This document shows, one piece after another, positions 1 to 6,123 of a stretch of DNA of 6,176 nucleotides. Source of the DNA: Rhizobiaceae bacterium (GTDB lineage Bacteria; Pseudomonadota; Alphaproteobacteria; Rhizobiales; Rhizobiaceae); assembly GCA_028865845.1 (NCBI GenBank), contig JAGWJK010000289.1:1-6176 (forward strand), read 5' to 3'. A program made the translations under genes and the position numbers. The notes beneath the pieces are model-generated. The model was not told the origin of the DNA. It worked only from the letters and a program-made list of their open reading frames with translations, and did not search any database. The first letter of the stretch is position 1, and each line of letters starts with the position of its first letter.

Positions 1-208
1 CGGTTTCCGCCACGAAACGAGCGAATTCGGCGTTCGTCACCGGACCAACATCGATGAAAAATCCATCGACGCGCACCTGATGCACCGGACCTTCCTCGGG
101 ATAATATCTATCCGATCCCATCCGCAAGCGACCACCGTCGATCCAGACCATGCCGGGCGGAGCCGGCAAAGCGGTCGGCGCCGCGCCCGATATGCGCGAG
201 GCCTCCAT
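1..208 (-). CDS. Formylglycine-generating enzyme (FGE/SUMF1 family), N-terminal part, cut by window edge
   Basis: The first 69 codons of a gene that leaves the window on the left, read by translating the minus strand from ATG at 208-206. After a short Pro/Ala-rich leader (residues 7-18) the protein runs GMVWIDGGRLRMGSD, then YPEEGPVHQVRVDGFF, then PVTNAEFARFV. This is the characteristic start of bacterial FGEs. FGE is known to oxidise the cysteine of CxPxR in unfolded sulfatases to formylglycine, using oxygen. The start overlaps the stop of sulfatase 1 by one base (TGATG), so the two genes are probably translationally coupled. A GGGAG site 7 bases upstream supports this start. The internal ATG at 151-149 lies nearer to where many FGEs begin but has no ribosome site. 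The catalytic cysteine pair of true FGE lies in the missing C-terminal part, so activity cannot be judged. Other SUMF-fold proteins (EgtB, PvdO, NirV) are less likely because of the YPEE.P.H.V.V block. Confidence 0.88.
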   Translation of the reverse strand, partial: MEASRISGAAPTALPAPPGMVWIDGGRLRMGSDRYYPEEGPVHQVRVDGFFIDVGPVTNAEFARFVAET

Positions 209-1641
209 CACCGCGCTCCCACCATGACGTCGCGCGTGCGGAAGTTCGATTCGATCAGCCAATCACGCAGGACGTCGAGCAGCTCGCGGCGTTTGTCGAG
301 ATAGGCCGGATCGTTCCAGAGGTTATGGACTTCCTTCGGATCGTTCTTAAGATCGAACAGCTGTCCCTCTTCCGAGCCCTTGAAGTGGACGAGATTCCAT
401 TTGTCATTGCGCACGCCGGTGATGAATTCGGTGCCGGTAAGGGTCACATCACCCGCCTGCTCACAGAAGACGTGCGCGCGCGGCGTCCAGTCGCCACCTT
501 CCAATGCCGGCTTCAGGCTGCGAGCTTCGAAGGCGGCCGGCGGCTTGATGCCGGCATATTCGAGGATGGTCGGACCGAGATCGAAAAGCTGGCAAAGGCC
601 GTTGACCTCGCGGCCACCTTCAAAACGGCCCGATGTCGACCAGATGATCGTCGGAACGCGGGTGACGACATCGTACATCGACCATTTCTGGATCAGGCCA
701 TGATCGCCGAGGCATTCGCCATGATCCGAGGTGAAGATGACGATCGCGTCCTCCAGATAGCCGCGTTCTTTCAAGGCGCCCAGCAGTTCGCCGATCTTCT
801 CGTCGATCAGCGTTACGTTGCCGAGATAGTGCGACCAGAGCCGTTGCGTCTGTTCCGGTGCCGGGTCCAGGCTCCAAACGACGGAATCGTGATCGACCTC
901 GACATCGTGCGCCCGCTTTTCCTTGAGCGCGGACGGCAGCTCTTCCAGTTCCTGTTTGCTCGGCTTCGGAAGGGGAAGATCGTCGCGCTTGAGATAAGGC
1001 TCGGAATATCGCGCCGGCGGATCATAGGGTGGGTGCGGACCAGGGAAGCCGACCTGCAGGAATAGCGGCTCGGTCTGCGGATAGGTGTTGACCCACCACT
1101 TCGCCATGTTGCCGACGAAGGCGTCGGAATGCAGTTCCTCGGGCAGCTCCCAGTCGAACGCGCCAAGCCGCTCCTTGTAATCGTCGCGCTTGCGATAAAG
1201 TTCGCGCTGCTGCTTGACGAGACCATTGGCAGCAAGCGCCTTGTCCCACTCATCGAAATACCAGCGGCCTTCGAGGTAGCGATCCTTGTTTTCGACGACA
1301 TAACGCTCGTGGAAGCCGGAGTCGGAATTGTAAGGCATCGTGTGCATCTTGCCGACATTGACGCATCGGTAGCCGGCGTCGCGCAATGACTCGACCCAGG
1401 TATGCTGCCAGGACTGGCTGTTGCTGAGGACGCCCGTCGTATGCGGATAATAGCCGGTGAAAAGACTTGCCCGCGACGGCACGCAGCTTGGCGCGGTGAT
1501 GTGGCAATCGGTGAACGTCACACCCTTTTCGACAAGGGCGTCGAGATTGGGGGTCGTTGCGTAGGGAAAGCCGAGCGCGGCGATCGAATCATACCGCTGC
1601 TGATCCGTCATGATCAGGATAATGTTGGGCCGGTCTGCCAT
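208..1641 (-). CDS. Type I (formylglycine) sulfatase, cytosolic; sulfatase 1
   Basis: A 477-residue sulfatase of the alkaline phosphatase superfamily (Sulfatase, PF00884), expected to hydrolyse a sulfate ester (or sulfamate) of an unidentified organic substrate. Visible motifs are: metal-site Asp13 in TDQQR; the signature CVPSR with Cys53 (codon 1485-1483) to become formylglycine, followed by ASLFTG; Lys98 and His100 in VGKMHT; His203 in GPHPPYDP; Asp306-His307 in TSDHGE; Lys319 in QKW; and a C-terminal EGQLFDL...DP segment (426-435) typical of the family. The length is normal. The N-terminus starts directly with the first beta strand and has no signal peptide, so it should act in the cytosol. 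The start ATG has AGGAG 7 bases upstream (1653-1649). It is co-directional and overlapping with the FGE gene and divergent from the LacI-type regulator. It is a close paralogue of sulfatase 2: by hand count about two thirds of the first 115 or so aligned residues are identical. Phosphonate monoester hydrolase or choline-sulfatase-like activity is possible. Family call firm, substrate unknown. Confidence 0.93.
   Translation of the reverse strand: MADRPNIILIMTDQQRYDSIAALGFPYATTPNLDALVEKGVTFTDCHITAPSCVPSRASLFTGYYPHTTGVLSNSQSWQHTWVESLRDAGYRCVNVGKMHTMPYNSDSGFHERYVVENKDRYLEGRWYFDEWDKALAANGLVKQQRELYRKRDDYKERLGAFDWELPEELHSDAFVGNMAKWWVNTYPQTEPLFLQVGFPGPHPPYDPPARYSEPYLKRDDLPLPKPSKQELEELPSALKEKRAHDVEVDHDSVVWSLDPAPEQTQRLWSHYLGNVTLIDEKIGELLGALKERGYLEDAIVIFTSDHGECLGDHGLIQKWSMYDVVTRVPTIIWSTSGRFEGGREVNGLCQLFDLGPTILEYAGIKPPAAFEARSLKPALEGGDWTPRAHVFCEQAGDVTLTGTEFITGVRNDKWNLVHFKGSEEGQLFDLKNDPKEVHNLWNDPAYLDKRRELLDVLRDWLIESNFRTRDVMVGAR
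216..220 (-). promoter_or_regulatory. Ribosome binding site for the FGE gene
   Basis: The minus strand reads GGGAG here, 7 bases before the ATG at 208-206 and inside the last codons of sulfatase 1. It favours the ATG at 208 over the internal ATG at 151 and fits independent or coupled re-initiation after the sulfatase stop. Confidence 0.6.
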
Positions 1642-1666
1642 GCACTCGCTCCTGCTATGCCGTTCT

Positions 1667-1683
1667 ATCCGAAACTCTCGGAT
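1667..1683. repeat. Inverted repeat in the sulfatase 1 leader (possible operator or RNA hairpin)
   Basis: Six-base arms ATCCGA and TCGGAT are separated by the 5-base spacer AACTC. The element lies 26-42 bases upstream of the sulfatase 1 start codon, just beyond its ribosome site. It could be a second regulator site or a small 5' leader hairpin. It does not resemble the GTTAGCGCTAAC operator, and arms this short can arise by chance. Confidence 0.3.
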
Positions 1684-1827
1684 TCAATATTGATAAAATC
1701 TACAAAATCAGTGCATTATGGGGGATCGCAAGCTTCGTCCAGAAACGCAATGACCGATGCTTTTGAAATCCTCCACAGCCAACCTCCCGTGCTGGCCCTT
1801 GTCCTCACAGGCAAAACATGGCACAAA

Positions 1828-1839
1828 GTTAGCGCTAAC
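1828..1839. promoter_or_regulatory. Probable LacI-family operator GTTAGCGCTAAC
   Basis: A perfect 12-bp palindrome with a central CpG, the pattern bound by LacI-family dimers whose hinge helix contacts the central CG step. It lies 47 bases upstream of the start codon of the adjacent LacI-type regulator and in the shared divergent region, so it is the obvious site for autoregulation and for control of sulfatase 1. The assignment to this particular regulator is inferred from proximity and from the family's known operator shape. Confidence 0.72.
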
Positions 1840-1885
1840 GCAACGCTCACTTTGAGAGTTTAGAGTCCGATGGGAGAAGGGCACT

Positions 1886-2917
1886 ATGGGGGGAGACATT
1901 GAGCCAGGCGAAGCGCGAGCGCCGCTAACGCTGGCGTCCATCGCCAGCCGTGTCGGCGTTTCCGTCAACACGGTCTCGCGGGCGTTGAGAGCGCCCAACA
2001 CAGTCCGGGCCGAGCTTCGCCGCGAAATCGCCAAGGCGATGGAAGAGTTGAACTATGTTCCGAACCGCCTTGCCGGCGGACTTGCCGGAACGCGCTCGGA
2101 CATCGTCGGCGTCGTCGTCACCTCTCTCTATTACTCCGAATTTGCGGCGATCATCGATACGCTGCAATCCTCCCTGCTCGCCAGCAATCTGCAGGTGATG
2201 CTCGCCAATACGCGATACGATGCCGACCAGGAGCTGAAGCTCGTTCGCTCCATCCTCAGCTGGCGGCCCGCCGCGGTCGCAATCATCGGCGTCGATCATC
2301 ATCCCAAGGTCAGCGAACTCTTGCGCGCTTCCGGCGTGCCGATCATCGAGATGTGGGACATTGGCGGCGACATCATCGATTCTGCCGTTGGCCTCGATCA
2401 TCAGGCGGTTGGTGCAGCACAGGCATCACATCTCATCGAGCGCGGATACAAGTCCCTCGCCTTTCTCGGCAGCGTTCGCGAAAACGATGCACGCGCGCAG
2501 AAGCGCGCCAAGGGCATGCAGCAGCGCGTGCTTGCCGCCGGACTGCAGGCGGTCACCATGGCGACCAAGCAGGAAAGCGGCCATCCCGATCTCGGAGAAT
2601 CACTCGCGCTCGATCTGCTGAAGCGGCACCCCGATATCGATGGCATCGTGTGCAACAGCGATGTTATCGCATTCGGCGTATTGCGGGCGCTGGCAAAAAT
2701 CGGCAAGCGCGTGCCCGAGGATATCGGCGTGATCGGCTTCGGTGACAGCGAAGCGAGTTCCTGCATCACCCCTTCGCTGACAACGGTACGGCCGGATCGC
2801 GAGAATATCGGCCGCCTGACGGCCGAAACCGCTCTTGCCCGGATCAATGACGGCGCATCGCGAACCGTTCGTGTCGAATGGCAACTGATCGAGCGCAACA
2901 GCACGCGCAGCGTCTAA
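1886..2917 (+). CDS. LacI-family transcriptional regulator, GntR (gluconate repressor)-like
   Basis: A 343-residue DNA-binding repressor of normal LacI-family length. A 13-residue N-terminal extension precedes the helix-turn-helix (about 14-40: LTLASIASRVGVSVNTVSRAL). The hinge segment, about 57-68, contains YVPNRLAGGLAG. The periplasmic-binding-protein-like effector domain follows from about residue 72. Within it, IIEMWD followed by SAVGLDH, and the VIGFGDSE...PSLTTVRP run near the C-terminus, resemble E. coli GntR. This hints at a sugar-acid-like effector, which is an inference only. The ATG has GAAGG 5 bases upstream, and a TGA at 1853-1855 in the same frame leaves no earlier start. It is divergent from sulfatase 1 and only 16 bases upstream of sulfatase 2, so it probably shares a transcript with the latter. 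It is likely to repress both arms through the palindrome at 1828-1839, with the substrate or a breakdown product as inducer. Confidence 0.93.
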   Translation: MGGDIEPGEARAPLTLASIASRVGVSVNTVSRALRAPNTVRAELRREIAKAMEELNYVPNRLAGGLAGTRSDIVGVVVTSLYYSEFAAIIDTLQSSLLASNLQVMLANTRYDADQELKLVRSILSWRPAAVAIIGVDHHPKVSELLRASGVPIIEMWDIGGDIIDSAVGLDHQAVGAAQASHLIERGYKSLAFLGSVRENDARAQKRAKGMQQRVLAAGLQAVTMATKQESGHPDLGESLALDLLKRHPDIDGIVCNSDVIAFGVLRALAKIGKRVPEDIGVIGFGDSEASSCITPSLTTVRPDRENIGRLTAETALARINDGASRTVRVEWQLIERNSTRSV

Positions 2918-2920
2918 CAC

Positions 2921-2925
2921 AGGAG
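2921..2925 (+). promoter_or_regulatory. Ribosome binding site for sulfatase 2 (supports a GTG start)
   Basis: AGGAG lies in the 16-base gap after the regulator's TAA, 8 bases before GTG at 2934-2936. No ATG suits this frame: the first in-frame ATG is codon 31, which would remove the first metal-site motif TDQQR. The GTG is therefore well supported. Confidence 0.7.
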
Positions 2926-2933
2926 AAAGCGGC

Positions 2934-4376
2934 GTGACCGAGACGTCCAAGCGCCCGAACATTGTCTTCGTTATCACCGACCAGCAGCGGTACGACACGA
3001 TTGCCGCCGCGGGCTTCGATTACATGATCACGCCCAATCTCGACCGGTTGGTGCGCGAAGGCGTCTGTTTCAGCCACATGTATGTGACATCGCCCTCCTG
3101 CGCTCCCTCGCGCGCCAGCCTCTTCACCGGGCTCTATCCCCATACCAACGGCGTCTTTCGCAATGACGAGCGCTGGACGCACAGCTGGGTGAGCCAACTT
3201 GCGGATGCCGGCTATCGCTGCGTCAACGTCGGCAAGATGCATACTTCCCCATTCGAAGAGTCCTTCGGCTTCCACGAGCGCCACGTCGTCGAAAACAAGG
3301 ACCGCGCAACCGAGCGCCTGCCCTTCTATCTCGACAATTGGGACAAGGCGTTCTGGACACGCGGCTACGAAAAGCCGAGCCGCGTCACCTATCGCCGCCG
3401 CGAAGACTATAGGGAACAGCTCGGCGCCTTCGTCTGGGAACTGCCGGAAGACCTGCATTCAGACAATTTCGTGCCGGAATTCGCTGCCATGTGGCTCGAT
3501 CGCTACCGCGGCCAGGAGCCCTTCTTCCTGCAGATCGGCATTCCCGGTCCGCATCCGCCCTATGACCCGACGCAAGCCTATATCGACCAATACAGGGACC
3601 GCGATCTGCCGGAGGCGATCCGCGACCAGAATGCCATCGATCGGCAGCCTTCCGCACTGAAGAAGCTGCGCGAACAGCACATGGCCGTTGACCACGATGC
3701 CGTCGTTCATCTGGAAAACCCGACGGCGGAACAATTGCGCCGACAGCGCGAGCACTATTTCGCCAATGTTTCGATGATCGACACGCAGATCGGCAAGCTG
3801 ATCGAGGCCTTGGAACGGCGCGGCGTGCTGGAAGACACGGTGATCATCTTCACTTCCGATCACGGCGACTGCCTCAATGATCACGGGCACAGCCAGAAAT
3901 GGACGATGTACGAGCCGAGCGTGCGGGTACCGGCGATCGTCTGGCAGCCGAGCCGCATCAACCAGACCGGCATCGTCGACGACCTCGTCTCGCTCTTCGA
4001 TTTCGGCCCGACGATCCTGGAACTTGCCGGCGTGACGCCGCCAAAGTGGATGGAGGCCCGCTCGCTGATGCCCTATCTCACCGGACGCGAAACCGAGCCG
4101 CGCGAATTCGTCTTCTCCGAACATGCCGGCGACCGCATCTTGAGCGGCACGGAATTCATGACGATGATCCGCGACCGGCGCTGGAAACTTGTCCATTTCG
4201 TCGAGAGCGACGAGGGTCAATTGTTCGACCTCCTGGCCGACCCCACCGAGATCAACGATCTATGGGACCATCCGGATCATCAGGAGGTCAAACGCAACCT
4301 GATCAACGAAATTCTGAAATGGCGCATCCGCAGCGATCTGAAAACCCAGGGCTGGACGAAAGCGATCACGCGGTAG
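2934..4376 (+). CDS. Type I (formylglycine) sulfatase, cytosolic; sulfatase 2
   Basis: A 480-residue paralogue of sulfatase 1 with the same motif order: Asp16 in TDQQR; CAPSR with Cys56 (codon 3099-3101) as the future formylglycine; Lys101 and His103 in VGKMHT; His207 in GPHPPYDP; Asp309-His310 in TSDHGD; Lys322 in QKW; and EGQLFDL near 427-433. It should hydrolyse sulfate esters in the cytosol, as no signal peptide precedes the first strand. Translation starts at GTG behind a good AGGAG. It lies 16 bases downstream of the LacI-type gene and is probably co-transcribed with it. The strongest divergence from sulfatase 1 lies at about residues 212-270, between the GPHPPYDP motif and the EHYFANVSMID helix, and in the last 35 residues. 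Differences there may reflect different substrates. Its maturation would rely on the FGE encoded on the opposite arm or elsewhere. Family call firm, substrate unknown. Confidence 0.93.
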   Translation: MTETSKRPNIVFVITDQQRYDTIAAAGFDYMITPNLDRLVREGVCFSHMYVTSPSCAPSRASLFTGLYPHTNGVFRNDERWTHSWVSQLADAGYRCVNVGKMHTSPFEESFGFHERHVVENKDRATERLPFYLDNWDKAFWTRGYEKPSRVTYRRREDYREQLGAFVWELPEDLHSDNFVPEFAAMWLDRYRGQEPFFLQIGIPGPHPPYDPTQAYIDQYRDRDLPEAIRDQNAIDRQPSALKKLREQHMAVDHDAVVHLENPTAEQLRRQREHYFANVSMIDTQIGKLIEALERRGVLEDTVIIFTSDHGDCLNDHGHSQKWTMYEPSVRVPAIVWQPSRINQTGIVDDLVSLFDFGPTILELAGVTPPKWMEARSLMPYLTGRETEPREFVFSEHAGDRILSGTEFMTMIRDRRWKLVHFVESDEGQLFDLLADPTEINDLWDHPDHQEVKRNLINEILKWRIRSDLKTQGWTKAITR

Positions 4377-4395
4377 CCTGGAAAACTCAGGCTTC

Positions 4396-4411
4396 GGCCG
4401 TCAAAGCGGCC
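4396..4411. terminator. Weak hairpin in the convergent gap, possible terminator
   Basis: GGCCG, a 6-base loop TCAAAG, then CGGCC, located 20 bases after the sulfatase 2 stop and 38 bases from the end of the oppositely oriented CBS-BON gene. A GC-rich stem between convergent genes suits a terminator, but there is no U-run on either strand and the stem is only five pairs. The rest of the gap (4377-4448) shows nothing else. Confidence 0.3.
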
Positions 4412-4448
4412 TATGCGTTACGGCAACGTCGTCTTTGGGAGGCGCCGA

Positions 4449-5165
4449 TCAGGCATCCGCGTTCGAATTGATCACCGCGACGCCGGACATCGGTTCGATC
4501 AGCATGAGTTCGTTCTTCACCGATTTGACGCCGGCGACATTGGCGGCTGCGATCTGCGCCGCCTTGCGGGCATCGGTGTTGAAAACGGTGCCTGCGAGGG
4601 CCACGACCCCATCACGGACACTGACCTGGATGGTACCTTCGTTGCTCCAGCGCTGACGGGCAAGTTCGCTGAGGATCGCGTCCTGGATTTTGCCGTCCTC
4701 GGCCGATTCGATGCCGCCCGACAGTGCCTGCGCCAAAGCGCGCATGAAGTCGGAGCGGGCAAAAATGCCGACAAGCCTGCCGTCGAGCACGACGGGCAGC
4801 CGCTTCACCTTGTATTCCGCCATCAGGTCCGCCGCTTTTGCCAGCGACGCGGTGGGCGCTATCGTCACGACGGCCCTCGTCATCACTTCGCTGACGGTGC
4901 GGCCATGAGTGCGGATGTAATCCTTGGCGGCCTTTCCCGGCAACGTCACCAGGTCCTGCCACCACGAAGGCGTCGGCCGCTGCGTCTCGATCTCGCCGCG
5001 GCGGACGAAATCTCCCTCGGTGATAATGCCGACGAAACTTCCGTTCGCATCGACGACGGGCAGGCCGCTGATGCGGTACGCGATCATCAGGCGCAGCGCA
5101 TCCTTGATGGACGCAGAAGGATCAATAGAGATAACCGACTTCGTCATGACGTCTTCGACCAGCAT
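4449..5165 (-). CDS. CBS-CBS-BON domain protein
   Basis: A 238-residue protein with two CBS motifs and a C-terminal BON domain. CBS1 spans about 1-57 (VEDVMTKSVISIDPSASI... GLPVVDANGSFVGIITEGDF). A linker rich in aromatic and charged residues (PSWWQDL, KDYIRTHGR) follows. CBS2 spans about 91-147 (VSEVMTRAVVTIAPTASL... RLPVVLDGRLVGIFARSDF). BON spans about 158-225 (VSVRDGVVALAGTV... A..VAGVKSVKNEL). Paired CBS domains usually bind adenine nucleotides such as AMP, ATP or SAM, and BON domains are small folds thought to bind ligands or membranes. There is no signal peptide or membrane segment, so it should be cytosolic. This architecture is known in rhizobia and other proteobacteria, but its function is not established. 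The start has a strong AAGGAGG 5 bases upstream (5177-5171). It lies 79 bases downstream of the efflux adaptor gene on the same strand and could be co-transcribed, though the gap also allows its own promoter. Confidence 0.9.
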   Translation of the reverse strand: MLVEDVMTKSVISIDPSASIKDALRLMIAYRISGLPVVDANGSFVGIITEGDFVRRGEIETQRPTPSWWQDLVTLPGKAAKDYIRTHGRTVSEVMTRAVVTIAPTASLAKAADLMAEYKVKRLPVVLDGRLVGIFARSDFMRALAQALSGGIESAEDGKIQDAILSELARQRWSNEGTIQVSVRDGVVALAGTVFNTDARKAAQIAAANVAGVKSVKNELMLIEPMSGVAVINSNADA

Positions 5166-5170
5166 GCCAT

Positions 5171-5177
5171 CCTCCTT
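5171..5177 (-). promoter_or_regulatory. Strong ribosome binding site for the CBS-BON gene
   Basis: The minus strand reads AAGGAGG, 5 bases before ATG at 5165-5163. A second ATG at 5170-5168 lies directly next to this site in another frame, too close to be used and leading to no protein family, so the 5165 start is preferred. Confidence 0.65.
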
Positions 5178-5244
5178 CTTTGCCCTGCTTGCGCAAGAGT
5201 GATCGGATACGAGCGATTGCCCGCCTATGCCTCAATTTCAGGCC

Positions 5245-6123
5245 TCAGGCCTGCGACCCGGATTTCACCATCACCGTTGCCGTCTGGCCCGGCACAAGCC
5301 GCAGGCCGTCGGGCACGTGATCGAGCGCGATGCGGATCGGGATACGCTGCGCCAGGCGCACCCAGCTGAACGTCGGTGTGATATCGGCAAGCAGGTTCGA
5401 GCCATCGCTGCGCTCGCGATCTTCGATGCCGCCGGCAATGCTTTCGACGTGGCCGTTGATGACAGCCATCTGACCCATCAAGCGGATCTCGACAGGAGCG
5501 CCCAGCTGGATGCCCGGCAGCTTGGTCTCTTCGAAATAACCCTCGATATGCATGCTGTCGCTATCGACCAGCGCCATCACGGCCTTGCCGGCGGTGACGT
5601 AATCGCCCGGGTTGAGATCCATATTGGTGATGATGCCGTTTGCAGAAGCATGGATTTCGGAGCGATCGAGATTGAGGCGTGCAACATCGCGATTGGCGAG
5701 CGCCTGCTGATAGGCAGCCTCAGCCGTCGCCTGCGCTAGCTGCGCTTGTTCGACCTTCGCCTGCGAGGCAATGTCCTTGCCGAGCTGTTGGTAGCGGGCG
5801 CTGTCTCGTTCCGCCTGATCGAGGGAAGCTTTTTCCCCGGCAACCGCGGCTTCGGCCTGCTGCAAGGCAAGCGTGAACCGCTGCGGATCGATCCGCAGGA
5901 GGACGTCCCCCTTGTGAACAGTCTGGTTATCGTGAACGAGCACTTCCTGGACCAGACCGGACACGTCAGGCGTGACGCCGATGATATCGGCTCGCACATG
6001 GCCGTCACGCGTCCACGGCGCATCCATATAATAGTTCCACAAGCGCCAACCGCAGCCGGCGGCAACGACAAGGACGACAAGGGTGACGCCGACGCGTCCC
6101 AATAATCCGAAGAACGACTTCAC
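5245..6123 (-). CDS. AaeA-like HlyD-family membrane fusion protein (efflux adaptor)
   Basis: Inner-membrane-anchored periplasmic adaptor of a tripartite efflux system, 292 residues. One N-terminal membrane segment (about 8-28) is followed by YYMDAPWTRDGHVRADI, closely matching E. coli AaeA. The first lipoyl half is about 45-80 (PDVSGLVQEVLVHDNQTVHKG). An alanine- and glutamine-rich coiled-coil hairpin covers about 81-155, the second lipoyl half about 156-186 (NGIITNMDLNPGDYVTAGK), and then comes the beta-barrel with EETKLPGI (198-205) and WVRLAQRIPIRI (254-265), also AaeA hallmarks. AaeA with AaeB exports aromatic carboxylic acids; the substrate here is unknown. I chose GTG at 6123 because AGAGG lies 8 bases upstream and GTGA overlaps the stop of the upstream DUF1656-type gene. 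A longer form from GTG at 6141 adds six residues but lacks a ribosome site. AAGC at 21-24 is only a poor lipobox, so a plain membrane anchor is more likely. Confidence 0.92.
   Translation of the reverse strand: MKSFFGLLGRVGVTLVVLVVAAGCGWRLWNYYMDAPWTRDGHVRADIIGVTPDVSGLVQEVLVHDNQTVHKGDVLLRIDPQRFTLALQQAEAAVAGEKASLDQAERDSARYQQLGKDIASQAKVEQAQLAQATAEAAYQQALANRDVARLNLDRSEIHASANGIITNMDLNPGDYVTAGKAVMALVDSDSMHIEGYFEETKLPGIQLGAPVEIRLMGQMAVINGHVESIAGGIEDRERSDGSNLLADITPTFSWVRLAQRIPIRIALDHVPDGLRLVPGQTATVMVKSGSQA

Larger units (their letters stand above)
1642..1885. promoter_or_regulatory. Divergent promoter region between sulfatase 1 and the LacI-type regulator
   Basis: This 244-base non-coding stretch separates the two opposed transcription units, so it must hold both promoters. 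Its part nearest sulfatase 1 (about 1683-1720) is clearly more AT-rich than its surroundings and includes the palindrome TCAATATTGA (1684-1693). The part nearest the regulator holds the GTTAGCGCTAAC palindrome. Weak hexamer pairs can be drawn around that palindrome: TTGTCC (1799-1804) with CACAAA (1822-1827) on the plus strand, and TTGCGT with CATGTT (minus strand, 1843-1838 and 1820-1815), each with 17-base spacing. None is close enough to consensus to call a promoter on its own. Confidence 0.7.

Noticed and set aside
325..1065. Long plus-strand open frame (246 codons) opposite sulfatase 1
   Set aside because: It lies wholly within the sulfatase 1 coding region, which carries all catalytic motifs. 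Its translation shows no domain, and its Arg/Asp/Ile-rich composition is typical of the antisense of a high-GC gene.
1750..1863. Small open frame of 37 codons on the plus strand in the divergent region, starting MTDAFEILHS
   Set aside because: No ribosome site precedes its ATG, it resembles no family I know, and it overlaps the palindromic operator. It is most likely chance reading through regulatory DNA.
1924..1931. GCTAACGC early in the regulator gene, repeating one half of the operator (1834-1841)
   Set aside because: Only a half-site with no matching second arm. It lies 90 bases away and encodes conserved regulator residues, so there is no real support for an auxiliary operator.
3459..4220. 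Minus-strand open frame (253 codons) opposite sulfatase 2
   Set aside because: It is the antisense of conserved sulfatase motifs and has no ribosome site or family resemblance.
5231..5252. Repeated AGGCCT and GCCTCA units around the adaptor stop codon, considered as a terminator
   Set aside because: The best hairpin (GGCC-TGA-GGCC on the minus strand) has a 4-bp stem with a 3-base loop and no U-run, so it is too weak to call.
4413..5369. Long plus-strand open frame (318 codons) across the CBS-BON gene and into the adaptor gene
   Set aside because: It crosses two well-supported minus-strand genes and their intergenic gap, has no recognisable domain, and is Arg/Asp/His-rich like an antisense shadow.
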